From positions 211,422 through 253,469 of the forward strand of contig NZ_FOCB01000007.1 of NCBI RefSeq assembly GCF_900109995.1: a stretch of DNA of 42,048 nt, given 5' to 3'. The DNA comes from Pseudomonas sp. ok272 (lineage in GTDB: Bacteria; Pseudomonadota; Gammaproteobacteria; Pseudomonadales; Pseudomonadaceae). Both the position numbers and the translations under genes were made by a program. Below the pieces are notes generated by a model. The model saw only the letters and a list, made by a program, of their open reading frames with translations, was not told the origin of the DNA and made no database searches. Of this stretch, positions 8,028 to 15,401 are shown in pieces (position 1 is the stretch's first letter; each line of letters begins with the position of its first letter).

Positions 8028-8651
8028 CTAGTGCGTCGCGGCCAGCGGCAAGCGTTGGCGCTCGCCCCCGGCGTTGGCCAGGCCCGGCAACCACTGCTGC
8101 GTGATCACTTCGCCTCGCAACGAGGCGCGCTGGTGCAGGCGATAGTCGTACTCGACGCCCGCCTCCACGCTGCACACCTGGGCCTGGCGATCACGCCAGA
8201 TCAGGTTGTGGATCGACAGGCAGCCTTCGAGGATCGACAGCTCGGCGGCCGTGGCCGGGCGAGCGGCCTCTTTGCAGCGCTCGGCCAACACATCCCACAA
8301 TTCCAGCAGGCGTTCCCACTGCGCCGCGCTGGCCAACAGACGCGCCAGTTGCAGCCCTTCGCTGTCGCCATCGACCAGCCAGGTACTGGCGAGGTCGGGG
8401 TCAGCCGCGAGGGTGGCGAGCACGATCAGTTGGGGGGCCAGCTCGACGCGCAGCGGCTCAGGTGCAGCGGGCACCGTGGCCGGCGGCGCAACGTCGACAG
8501 GCGCCGCGACAGGTTCCGGCTCTGGCTCCGGTGCCACCCGCACGGCGGGCGATGCGACGATATCCCGCACCGCCTGGCGTATGTCCGGGTCACTGGCCAG
8601 CAGCGTGAGCAGCCCGTCGCGCAGTGTGTCCGGTGCTGAAAACGTATCCAT
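8028..8651 (-). CDS. Unknown protein, possibly GrpE-like partner of the Hsp70-like ATPase
   Basis: A 207-residue protein I do not recognise with certainty. It has an N-terminal helix-rich part, a long Pro/Glu/Ala/Val low-complexity linker (about residues 38-75) and a folded C-terminal half. The end (GVEYDYRLHQRASLRGEVIT, then a short Gly-containing turn and RLPLAAT) is reminiscent of the GrpE beta-domain pattern with its D-x(3)-H-Q stretch. With an Hsp70-like gene immediately downstream, a nucleotide-exchange role is attractive, but this is inference only. The ATG at 8651 overlaps the previous stop codon (TGATG) and has GGAGGGG before it, so translation is probably coupled. Confidence 0.6.
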   Translation of the reverse strand: MDTFSAPDTLRDGLLTLLASDPDIRQAVRDIVASPAVRVAPEPEPEPVAAPVDVAPPATVPAAPEPLRVELAPQLIVLATLAADPDLASTWLVDGDSEGLQLARLLASAAQWERLLELWDVLAERCKEAARPATAAELSILEGCLSIHNLIWRDRQAQVCSVEAGVEYDYRLHQRASLRGEVITQQWLPGLANAGGERQRLPLAATH

Positions 8652-9370
8652 CACAGCCCCTCCAGCAGGTCACGCAGTTGCGCGCGCACCTTCAGTTTGT
8701 AGCTCAGCTCATGGGCCACGCCCAGCACCGCCTGGCGTTGCGCCGCCGGCAGGTTCAAGAAGCGCCGACGCAGCACCGCAATGGCATCCTGGGACGGCTC
8801 GGGGTACGGCGACTCGACGTCCGGGACCTGCAGCGATCCGGCGATGAACGCCAGGTCCTGCGGGCTAACGCTGGACCAGAAGTGCTGGAACAGCATCGGC
8901 AGGTAGAGTTGCAGCACGCCGACCTGCAACGTCCCCGGCAGCACCTCGACGCTCACCGGCGCGACCGGCGCGGGCCCATCCAGGCAAACCAGCAAGGATT
9001 CAGCCAGCCACGTCTCGTCATGCGCCCGGTGCTGTTCGCCCGGCGCCCGCGTGACGCGCTCAGCCAGCGGTTCATACCGCAGTACTTGCCACGTGCGGCA
9101 CTGCAACGCCTCGAAGGCCTCGGCAACCCCCGCCAAATAGCCCACGGCGGCCTGCTCGTAGACCAGCGTGACCGGCACGTGTGCCAGGCGGGTGTTGAGG
9201 TTGCGCCGCTCGCTCAACTGCTGGAGCACCGCCGGCACACTGTGAGTGTGCAAGGACACCCAGGCGTCACCGCTGATCCGGGTGACGCGCCACGACGGAT
9301 CCGCCGGGGAGGATTGGAAACAGGCGACGCGATCGCCCATCAGCACTAACGCGTAGTTCTCGGTAGACAC
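8651..9370 (-). CDS. Conserved hypothetical protein of the Hsp70/HerA operon
   Basis: 239 residues, no family recognised. The N-terminus (YALVLMGDRVACFQS) has the strand pattern of an actin-like or beta-rich domain; the centre is Pro/Val/Leu-rich and the last 60 residues look helical and basic. No signal peptide or membrane segment, so probably cytoplasmic. The start is GTG at 9370, with GGAG about 7 bases upstream. The stop overlaps the ATG of the next gene by one base, implying coordinated production of the two proteins, perhaps as a complex. Function unknown. Confidence 0.72.
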   Translation of the reverse strand: MSTENYALVLMGDRVACFQSSPADPSWRVTRISGDAWVSLHTHSVPAVLQQLSERRNLNTRLAHVPVTLVYEQAAVGYLAGVAEAFEALQCRTWQVLRYEPLAERVTRAPGEQHRAHDETWLAESLLVCLDGPAPVAPVSVEVLPGTLQVGVLQLYLPMLFQHFWSSVSPQDLAFIAGSLQVPDVESPYPEPSQDAIAVLRRRFLNLPAAQRQAVLGVAHELSYKLKVRAQLRDLLEGL

Positions 9371-9427
9371 GCAACGGCTCCACTCAATGACCCCCGCGCA
9401 TCGAGCCCGATGCGCGGGGCTCGGTTA

Positions 9428-10126
9428 TCAGGCTGGCTGGGGTTGTTTGAACTGTTCGACGGCCGCATCCAACTGCGCGTAGATCGCCTCTTCGGACAAT
9501 TGTGGCGCGATGGCTTTTTCCGCCGCAACGATCTTGCCTTCGGTCTCGGCGGCGGCTGCCGGGCCGAGCTTGCCTTCGAAGTACTTGAGCAGGCTGATGA
9601 CGTCCGTGGTGGTGCTCAGCAGCGCGGTCAGGCGTGTGCTGTTGAAGTACTCGGGGTTGTTCGCCACCAGCGGCCAGAGGTTGGCCATGGTGCCTTCGCG
9701 CACCTCGAACTTGTGGTCCATGCCCTGGGCGCCCACGGCCAGGCCAGCGGCGTACTTTTCGGTGTCCGAGAGCGACTCGGACGCCGCCGGGTCGAGTTCA
9801 AAGGCGCGGATTTCATCCATGTAGGCGTCGAAGCTGTCGTAGTACTCGGGCTTGATGTCCTGGCGCGCGGCCTGGATGGCGCGGTCGCCGATGTCCTTGA
9901 GCTGCTCGCCCGGACGGAACACCTGCACCACCTGCAACACGGCCTGGACCACGGTGACGAAGGTGTTGAGTTTCTCCAGGCCGCCGATCAGTGCCGGCAT
10001 GATCTTCGGCAACACGGTGGTGCAGAAGGTGGCGACCGCCGGAGCGATGGAGGCGATCACCGGGGTGATGGCGGCGACGGCGCTGGCGATGGCACTGATG
10101 GCGACGCCGATGAACGGTAAGACCAT
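9428..10126 (-). CDS. Hypothetical protein with long hydrophobic N-terminus (possible membrane effector)
   Basis: 232 residues, no family recognised. The first 70 residues form an almost uninterrupted hydrophobic, Ala/Val/Ile-rich stretch (MVLPFIGVAISAIASAVAAI and onward) with Pro and small residues, like two or three membrane-inserting helices. The remainder (about 75-232) is soluble, acidic and helical, with an Ala/Glu/Lys-rich end. There is no cleavable signal. It lies 12 bp downstream of the HerA-like gene, with AAGGA and AGGA sequences just before the ATG. A membrane-acting effector or anchor is plausible in this context but untested. Confidence 0.7.
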   Translation of the reverse strand: MVLPFIGVAISAIASAVAAITPVIASIAPAVATFCTTVLPKIMPALIGGLEKLNTFVTVVQAVLQVVQVFRPGEQLKDIGDRAIQAARQDIKPEYYDSFDAYMDEIRAFELDPAASESLSDTEKYAAGLAVGAQGMDHKFEVREGTMANLWPLVANNPEYFNSTRLTALLSTTTDVISLLKYFEGKLGPAAAAETEGKIVAAEKAIAPQLSEEAIYAQLDAAVEQFKQPQPA

Positions 10127-10138
10127 GGTCCTGAGTCC

Positions 10139-13100
10139 TTAGATTGAGTCAAACGGTTGAAGCGCTTCGAGCCGTTTCATCGGCCGTTGTGCGCAGGCGG
10201 TTTCAAAGGCTTGCAAGGAGTCGCCCAAGGCGTTGAGCGCCGATTCGAGCAGCGGGCGGATCTGCGCCCAATCCGCTTCGTACCAGCCAGGAATGCTCGC
10301 GCAATCCTCGAAGATTTTGCCCAACAGCCCGGACACTTGTTCGGGGCTCAGCGCCAGCGCCTCACCCAGCGCCCTGGCCTGCACCGCGAAACGCTGGGCG
10401 ATCGGTGCATGCAGCGGTTTGGCGCTGTCGGCGCGACCGCGCAAGTGATTGAGCGTGAGGAACAGGTTGAGCAACACGCTGCCCTTTTCCAGCATCCGCG
10501 CCAGGTGCTCGGGCGAACGCATCAGCGGGTCGGCGGACAGGCGCGGCAGCAGTTTTGCGCGCTGTGCCCAGAGCTGAACCTGGCCACGCGCCTTGATGGT
10601 TTGCTCGGGAATCTCCGGCGCATCGGTGTGCGCGATCTGCTCAATCTGCACCCGCACCGCGCCGTGCCAGCCGCCGCAATAGACGATGGTTTCCCCCGGT
10701 TTGAGCAGCGGCAGAAACGCCTGCTGCTCTTCGCTCAGGCCAATCGCGTCGCCGATGATCTTGCGGTCGTCGGCGGCGAACAGGCGGTGGACGATCTTGG
10801 TGTTGGTGTTCTTGATCACATCGCTGATCAGCTTGTTGGGGATCTGGTCGGCGATGATCAAACCCTCGCCATACTTGCGCACCTCGGCGAGCAGGTTGGC
10901 GAACATCTCGACGCCCATCTTCTTCGATTCGGCATCGCCCGGCTCCGGGCGCGACAGCAGGCGGTGCGCCTCTTCGATCAAGGTCAGGTGCTGGAAGCTG
11001 GGCTGCACGCGGTGGCGTTGCTTCATGCACTCGGCCAGGCGATTGATGATCAGGCCCATCAGCAGGGCCTTGTCTTTTTCGTCCTTGATCTCTTCCATCT
11101 CGATCACCACGTGGCGGTCGAGCAACTGATCGAAGTCCATCGAATAGCGCGAGTTGAGCATCCGCCCCTTGACCCCCAGCGTCAGGCTGGTCAGGCGCGC
11201 CACCAGCGAGCCGCGGTACTTCTCCTCGAAGTCGCGGCCCATCTGCTTGGAGCTGATCACCTTGTCCAACTGGGCGATCATGTCGCTGAACGTCGGCCAG
11301 GCATCGCTGCCGTGCTGCCACGGGTCGTCGAGCAAGAAGTTCTGCGTGCTGTGGATATCCCAGCCCTTGGCCTTGTAGGCCTCGATGATCGACTCTTCGA
11401 CAATCGAGGGCATCGCCGCTTCCATCGGGAACACCGCCGCCAGCGTGGCGTTGAGCACCGAGATGTGGCTGGCCAGGTTCTGCCGGCTGGACACCAGTTC
11501 GAACGGGTTGAGCCGGAACGGCGTCAGGTCTTCGCGGCCCAGGGTGTAGTAATCGACGTCCACCCCGCGACCATGCAAGGCGCGGTATTCGGTCTTGGCC
11601 GGCTCGATCACCATGAACGGTAGCTGCGACTCCAGCAGCAGGTTCATGCAGGTGGTGGTCTTGCCCGCGCCGGTCACCCCGGTCACGAACACGTGCTTGG
11701 ACAATTCCTTGAGCGGCAGGCTGACCGGCTTGTACGCCAACAACCGGCCATGCTGGACGATCTTGCCGATCTTCAAGGTGGCCTGCGGGCTCGTCGCGTC
11801 GGTGCCGGTGTTGAGGGCGAAGTCGACGTTCTTGCGGATCTTCAGCCCCGGTAGCTCCAGGCTCGGCAAGCCGGCCACCAGCGCCAGCTCCTCGATGTTC
11901 AGCCAGGTCGCGCCGAGCAATTCACCGTTGGCCGCCAGCGGTGCGCTATGGGCGATGCAGTTGTCGACGCCGATGCCTTTGTGCTTGAGGCGGCGCAGTT
12001 GCAACAGCGCCGGTAGGCTGAACGGCAGCGTGGGTTGCAGCTTGTGCACCCGCAACGGCGTGACGCTGGAGTTGTTGCCCTGGAAGGTCGAGATCATGCC
12101 CCGGGACAGGCGCTCGAAGGTGCTGGCGCTCTCGGCGCTGACGTAGATCGCCGTGCGGTACATGCCCTTGCTGCGGCCCTGGAGGAACCGTTCGATCAGG
12201 GTTTCGCCGAGGTGCTTTTGCAGCTCTTCGGCGCGCTTGTCGGTGCGCTCGCGGGTCATCGCCAGGCTCTGGCCACCGCTGCTGCCGTTGGCCAGGGAGT
12301 CGCTGGTGCCGGTGGCCGTGGACGCATTGCTGCCGGTGTTGGTCGACTGGCTCGTGCCGTCCTGGGTGGTGCGGTTATTGCCATCTTCACGCCTGGGCGT
12401 ATTCGACGCGCTCTTGCTGCTGCCCCGGTCCGTCGCCCTGGAGGTGCCTTGGGTGTCATTGGTCGAAGTGCCGCGGGTCTGGGTGCTCTGCCAGCCGCTG
12501 TTCTCCGATTGCTGCACCGATTGCTTGATGTGGGCCGAGAGCAAGGTCGACAGGTTGTAGATGCTGTCCAGCGTGGCGCGCACTTCGTCGTCCGCCGCCG
12601 GTTCGGCGTAGATGGTCAGCTGCCAGCGCTCGCCCACCAGGCTGTTGGCCAGGCGCTCGACGCCCTGGAAGTCCTCGTCGCCGGCGCGCTCGCTGTCGTT
12701 GAACGACGGCACGCCGGTGATCATCCCCAGGTGCCGGCTGTTGCGGTACAGCTGTTGGAACTGTTGGTCATCGGCCCGCACGTCTTGCAGGCTGGCCCCG
12801 AGGAAGTTGCCCTCGAAGGTGGCCCGCAGCATGGTCGCGGCATCGTGCACATCCACCTGCGCCGAGGCCGTCGCCACGCCCAGGTACAGGTCGATGCCTT
12901 CGCGGCTACCCGAAAGGATGTAGACGCTGGCGCAGGTGGTGCTGTTGAGGCACGAGATGACGTTGGCCATCGCCTGGCGATACGCCTCGGGCTTGCCTTC
13001 GCCGATTTCGCTGATGTGCAGCAGGCGATAGCGAATCAGCTCATCCGCGATCAGCGGCCGATGGAACAGTTCGGCGAAGTTGGGTGCATCCCAGTCGATG

Positions 13101-13171
13101 CGCGGCACCTCGTTGCTCACCGGCGCCAGGTCTTGCAGCGCGGCGGTGGCGGGTTCGTTGCGGGCGTTCAT
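10139..13171 (-). CDS. HerA-like ATPase (DUF87 / FtsK-HerA superfamily)
   Basis: 1010 residues, likely a hexameric nucleic-acid translocase or other AAA-like motor. Walker A is GVTGAGKTTT near residues 494-505 and Walker B is LTLIEEAH near 729; the downstream stretch IIADQIPNKLISDVIKNTNT matches the sensor region of HerA/VirB4-type ATPases. Residues about 217-304 form a Ser/Thr/Asn/Gly-rich linker, followed by a charged helix. The N-terminal 200 residues and the C-terminal 200 helical residues are not recognised. Start choice: ATG at 13171, with GGGA eight bases upstream; an in-frame ATG at 13198 is possible. No NurA-like nuclease is encoded alongside, so it is not the standard HerA-NurA pair. 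It is the largest protein of the operon controlled, presumably, by the divergent WYL gene. Confidence 0.85.
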   Translation of the reverse strand: MNARNEPATAALQDLAPVSNEVPRIDWDAPNFAELFHRPLIADELIRYRLLHISEIGEGKPEAYRQAMANVISCLNSTTCASVYILSGSREGIDLYLGVATASAQVDVHDAATMLRATFEGNFLGASLQDVRADDQQFQQLYRNSRHLGMITGVPSFNDSERAGDEDFQGVERLANSLVGERWQLTIYAEPAADDEVRATLDSIYNLSTLLSAHIKQSVQQSENSGWQSTQTRGTSTNDTQGTSRATDRGSSKSASNTPRREDGNNRTTQDGTSQSTNTGSNASTATGTSDSLANGSSGGQSLAMTRERTDKRAEELQKHLGETLIERFLQGRSKGMYRTAIYVSAESASTFERLSRGMISTFQGNNSSVTPLRVHKLQPTLPFSLPALLQLRRLKHKGIGVDNCIAHSAPLAANGELLGATWLNIEELALVAGLPSLELPGLKIRKNVDFALNTGTDATSPQATLKIGKIVQHGRLLAYKPVSLPLKELSKHVFVTGVTGAGKTTTCMNLLLESQLPFMVIEPAKTEYRALHGRGVDVDYYTLGREDLTPFRLNPFELVSSRQNLASHISVLNATLAAVFPMEAAMPSIVEESIIEAYKAKGWDIHSTQNFLLDDPWQHGSDAWPTFSDMIAQLDKVISSKQMGRDFEEKYRGSLVARLTSLTLGVKGRMLNSRYSMDFDQLLDRHVVIEMEEIKDEKDKALLMGLIINRLAECMKQRHRVQPSFQHLTLIEEAHRLLSRPEPGDAESKKMGVEMFANLLAEVRKYGEGLIIADQIPNKLISDVIKNTNTKIVHRLFAADDRKIIGDAIGLSEEQQAFLPLLKPGETIVYCGGWHGAVRVQIEQIAHTDAPEIPEQTIKARGQVQLWAQRAKLLPRLSADPLMRSPEHLARMLEKGSVLLNLFLTLNHLRGRADSAKPLHAPIAQRFAVQARALGEALALSPEQVSGLLGKIFEDCASIPGWYEADWAQIRPLLESALNALGDSLQAFETACAQRPMKRLEALQPFDSI

Positions 13172-13283
13172 GTGAATATTCCCAATCCCTTTGGACATCG
13201 AAGGCACGACGCTGGCCCATGTCGCCCTGCACGGGAGGACCGCATCGGCAACACATCGCGGCAAACGATATCACCATGGCATC

Positions 13284-13310
13284 ATTTTGCACGCGCTGAG
13301 TGTGCAAAAT
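13284..13310. promoter_or_regulatory. Perfect 9-bp inverted repeat in the gap before the HerA-like gene
   Basis: ATTTTGCAC (13284-13292) and GTGCAAAAT (13302-13310) are perfect inverted arms with a 9-bp spacer. They lie in the 156-bp gap between the small membrane gene and the HerA-like gene. There is no T-run after either arm, so it looks more like a protein-binding site or mRNA hairpin than a terminator. Confidence 0.45.
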
Positions 13311-13327
13311 TCGCCACGCCGTGCCGC

Positions 13328-13579
13328 TCACGCCGACACCGATGCCTGCAACGCGCTCAGGCTGCCCTTGAGCTGTTCGACTTGCGCCTGGTGCGCCCGC
13401 AGCGCCGAGCGCAGTTCGCGGTTCTCCATCTCCTGGATGCGCGCCCAGCGCATCGTGGTCCGGCAGTTGAGCATCAGCTTCCACACATCGCGCAGCCGCA
13501 TGAACTGCAACGACAGCAACATCAGGATCAAGCCCAGCAACACCAAGGCACCCGTAGCGATCATGTCCAAGCCTGTCAT
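13328..13579 (-). CDS. Small membrane protein with coiled-coil tail
   Basis: 83 residues with one transmembrane segment (about 6-27, rich in Leu/Ile/Val/Gly) followed by a basic stretch and a helical, coiled-coil-like tail (about 45-80, with Glu/Arg/Leu/Ala/Gln heptads). Not a recognised family. Start ATG at 13579 follows AAGGATGAGGAT. It is the first gene of the minus-strand operon and its upstream region is shared with the divergent WYL regulator. A membrane anchor or sensor for the downstream ATPases is a reasonable inference. Confidence 0.7.
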   Translation of the reverse strand: MTGLDMIATGALVLLGLILMLLSLQFMRLRDVWKLMLNCRTTMRWARIQEMENRELRSALRAHQAQVEQLKGSLSALQASVSA

Positions 13580-13588
13580 ATCCTCATC

Positions 13589-13675
13589 CTTTACCTGTTC
13601 GGGGGACCCCGAAGACAGTCACAAGATATGTAGTGATTTACGACAGGTCTAGAATGTAGACTTATACAGGTAAAG
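13589..13675. promoter_or_regulatory. Divergent control region with ACAGGT inverted repeats and palindromes
   Basis: The 118-bp gap between the operon and the WYL gene holds CTTTACCTGT (13589-13598), inverted as ACAGGTAAAG (13666-13675); a third ACAGGT at 13643-13648; the palindrome TTCGGGG GA CCCCGAA (13598-13613); and GTCTA GAATG TAGAC (13647-13661). Such dyads are expected at binding sites of dimeric WYL regulators. I could not fix -35/-10 boxes with confidence. Confidence 0.6.
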
Positions 13676-13697
13676 TATTGGCACACATGGAGAGGCT

Positions 13698-14570
13698 ATG
13701 AAACGTACGCAAACCATCGAGCAGGTGCGCTGGGACCTGGCACTTCGCTATCGCCTGATCGAGACCGTTGCCTGGTGGGAAGGCCGGCTGACCACGGTGC
13801 ACTTGATCCAGAGCTTCGGTATCAGTCGCCAGCAGGCGTCCAAGGACATCAACACCTACATCAACGAACATGCGCCTAAAAACCTTACATATGACAAGCA
13901 ACTCAAAGGCTATGTGCCGACGAAACACTTCAAGCCCAAGTTCATCGACGACAGCGCCAGCGCCTATTTGCACCTGCTGTACCAGAACAATGAACGGGCG
14001 CCGCACATCGATGGGCTAGCCCTGGCCTATGCCCACACCAAGGTGCTGGAAGTGCCCGACCGGCCGATTCGGCCGCAGGTGCTGCGCCCGCTGCTCAAGG
14101 CCTGTCGCGAAGGGTTGCGGATGGAAACCGAGTACGTGTCGCTGAACACCCCGACCGCGGAAGTCCGCCTGATCGCCCCGCACACGCTGGTCTACACCGG
14201 CATGCGTTGGCATGTGCGCGCCTATTGCGAGAAGAATCGCCAGTACCGCGACTTTGTCCTCAGTCGCCTGCGCGGCGAACCGGAGTTGCTCGACAAGTCG
14301 GACGACACGGCTGACAAGGACGAGGACTGGAACACCGAGATCCCGGTGATCATCGCCCCCGACGAGCGCCTGGACGCGGCCCAGCGGGCGATCATCGAGG
14401 CTGACTTCGGCATGAGCGACGGGCTGCTGCAGCTGTCCAGCCGCCGGGCGTTGGTCAAGTACGTGTTGCAGCGCTACCAGATCGATCCGAAGAACCTCAA
14501 CCCCAACCCCGAGGCCCAGCAGATCGTGGTGAGCAATCGCAAAGAATTGAAGCCCTGGCTCTACGAGTGA
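13698..14570 (+). CDS. WYL-domain transcriptional regulator, BrxR/CapW-like
   Basis: 290 residues. An N-terminal winged helix-turn-helix (about 15-65, with TVHLIQSFGISRQQASKDIN) is followed by a linker and a WYL domain containing VYTGMRWHVRAYC and YRDFVLSRL, the pattern seen in BrxR (BREX) and CapW (CBASS) regulators, then a WCX-like C-terminus. Those proteins repress adjacent anti-phage operons and are thought to respond to a ligand in the WYL pocket. Here the gene is divergent from the HerA/Hsp70-like operon, with dyad repeats between them, which suggests it controls that operon and itself. The ATG at 13698 follows GGAGAGGCT. It ends 12 bp before the convergent magF. Confidence 0.88.
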   Translation: MKRTQTIEQVRWDLALRYRLIETVAWWEGRLTTVHLIQSFGISRQQASKDINTYINEHAPKNLTYDKQLKGYVPTKHFKPKFIDDSASAYLHLLYQNNERAPHIDGLALAYAHTKVLEVPDRPIRPQVLRPLLKACREGLRMETEYVSLNTPTAEVRLIAPHTLVYTGMRWHVRAYCEKNRQYRDFVLSRLRGEPELLDKSDDTADKDEDWNTEIPVIIAPDERLDAAQRAIIEADFGMSDGLLQLSSRRALVKYVLQRYQIDPKNLNPNPEAQQIVVSNRKELKPWLYE

Positions 14571-14582
14571 TGCTCCGCGCCG

Positions 14583-15398
14583 TTATGGATAGCTGAACGC
14601 CTTGACCAACGTCAGCTCGCCGGGTGTGCGCATCGGCACCAGGAACGTCTCCATCTTCTCGTCCGGCGTGCCCTCTTCGGTGATCACGCTGATCTGCGCG
14701 GTGGTCAAGGGCTGGACCGCGTCTACCTGGCCGTCCTCGTCACTGCGATAACCGCCGCCGTAGTAGTTCACGTAGACCAGGTACTGGCCCTTGATCGGTG
14801 CCGGCATGGAGAAGATTTCCGGGCCGTAGCCGGTGGTGACGTCGACGTCGAGGGTGCCGCCATTTTGCGCCGTGCGGCCGCCATACCAGATGTGCGCGCC
14901 GTCCGGGGTCACCAGGTGCAGGTCGAGGTCGGTGTTGTCGCTGTCCCAGGACAGCAGCACCCGCAGCTTGGCCGGCGTCGCCCCGCCGTTGACCCGCAGG
15001 AACTGGGTACGGTGGCGTTGCTGGCCGTCGGGGCTGCGCACCTCGACGCTGTTGCTGCCGCTGGGGAACGAGTACGGACGGTCGAACGTGCCGTCGGCAT
15101 TGATCTTGAGTGGCATCGCAAGCCCGTTGACGATCACCGTGCCCGGCGCTTGCCGGTCCTTGGCCGTGGCCTTGATCTGGCCGCTGATGCGCGCCGTGCT
15201 GGCCTGGCCCTGCGGTGTGTTGACCGAGGACGCGGGGTAGTTGACGGTCTGGCGGTAGCTCTCGCCTTCGCCCTCTGCTGCACCGGCGCGCCAGCCGCCG
15301 AGCGGGGTGTCGAGCTTGATGCTGTCCGCCGCGCCAGCCATCGGCAGTGCGCTGACGGCACAGAGGAACAGCAGGACCTGTGGATAACCGAGTTTCAT
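14583..15398 (-). CDS. magF: MagF, periplasmic DUF2135 (YfaP-like) protein
   Basis: 271 residues with a Sec signal peptide (cleavage near residue 23, AGA/ADS), so periplasmic. The signature LRVLLSWDSDNTDLDLHLVT and following GGRTAQNGG, EIFSMPAP and YLVYVNYYGG are typical of DUF2135/YfaP proteins. It is the last gene of the mag operon, in the position and family of P. aeruginosa magF (PA4487). Its start lies 3 bp after the magE stop. Role within the alpha-2-macroglobulin complex is not known. It is a paralogue of magA at the other end of the operon. Confidence 0.87.
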   Translation of the reverse strand: MKLGYPQVLLFLCAVSALPMAGAADSIKLDTPLGGWRAGAAEGEGESYRQTVNYPASSVNTPQGQASTARISGQIKATAKDRQAPGTVIVNGLAMPLKINADGTFDRPYSFPSGSNSVEVRSPDGQQRHRTQFLRVNGGATPAKLRVLLSWDSDNTDLDLHLVTPDGAHIWYGGRTAQNGGTLDVDVTTGYGPEIFSMPAPIKGQYLVYVNYYGGGYRSDEDGQVDAVQPLTTAQISVITEEGTPDEKMETFLVPMRTPGELTLVKAFSYP

Positions 15399-15401
15399 GA
15401 C

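Noticed and set aside
10139..13171. HerA-NurA DNA-end resection pair or DptH phosphorothioate restriction
   Set aside because: No NurA-like nuclease or dnd/ssp genes in the neighbourhood, and the protein size and partners differ.
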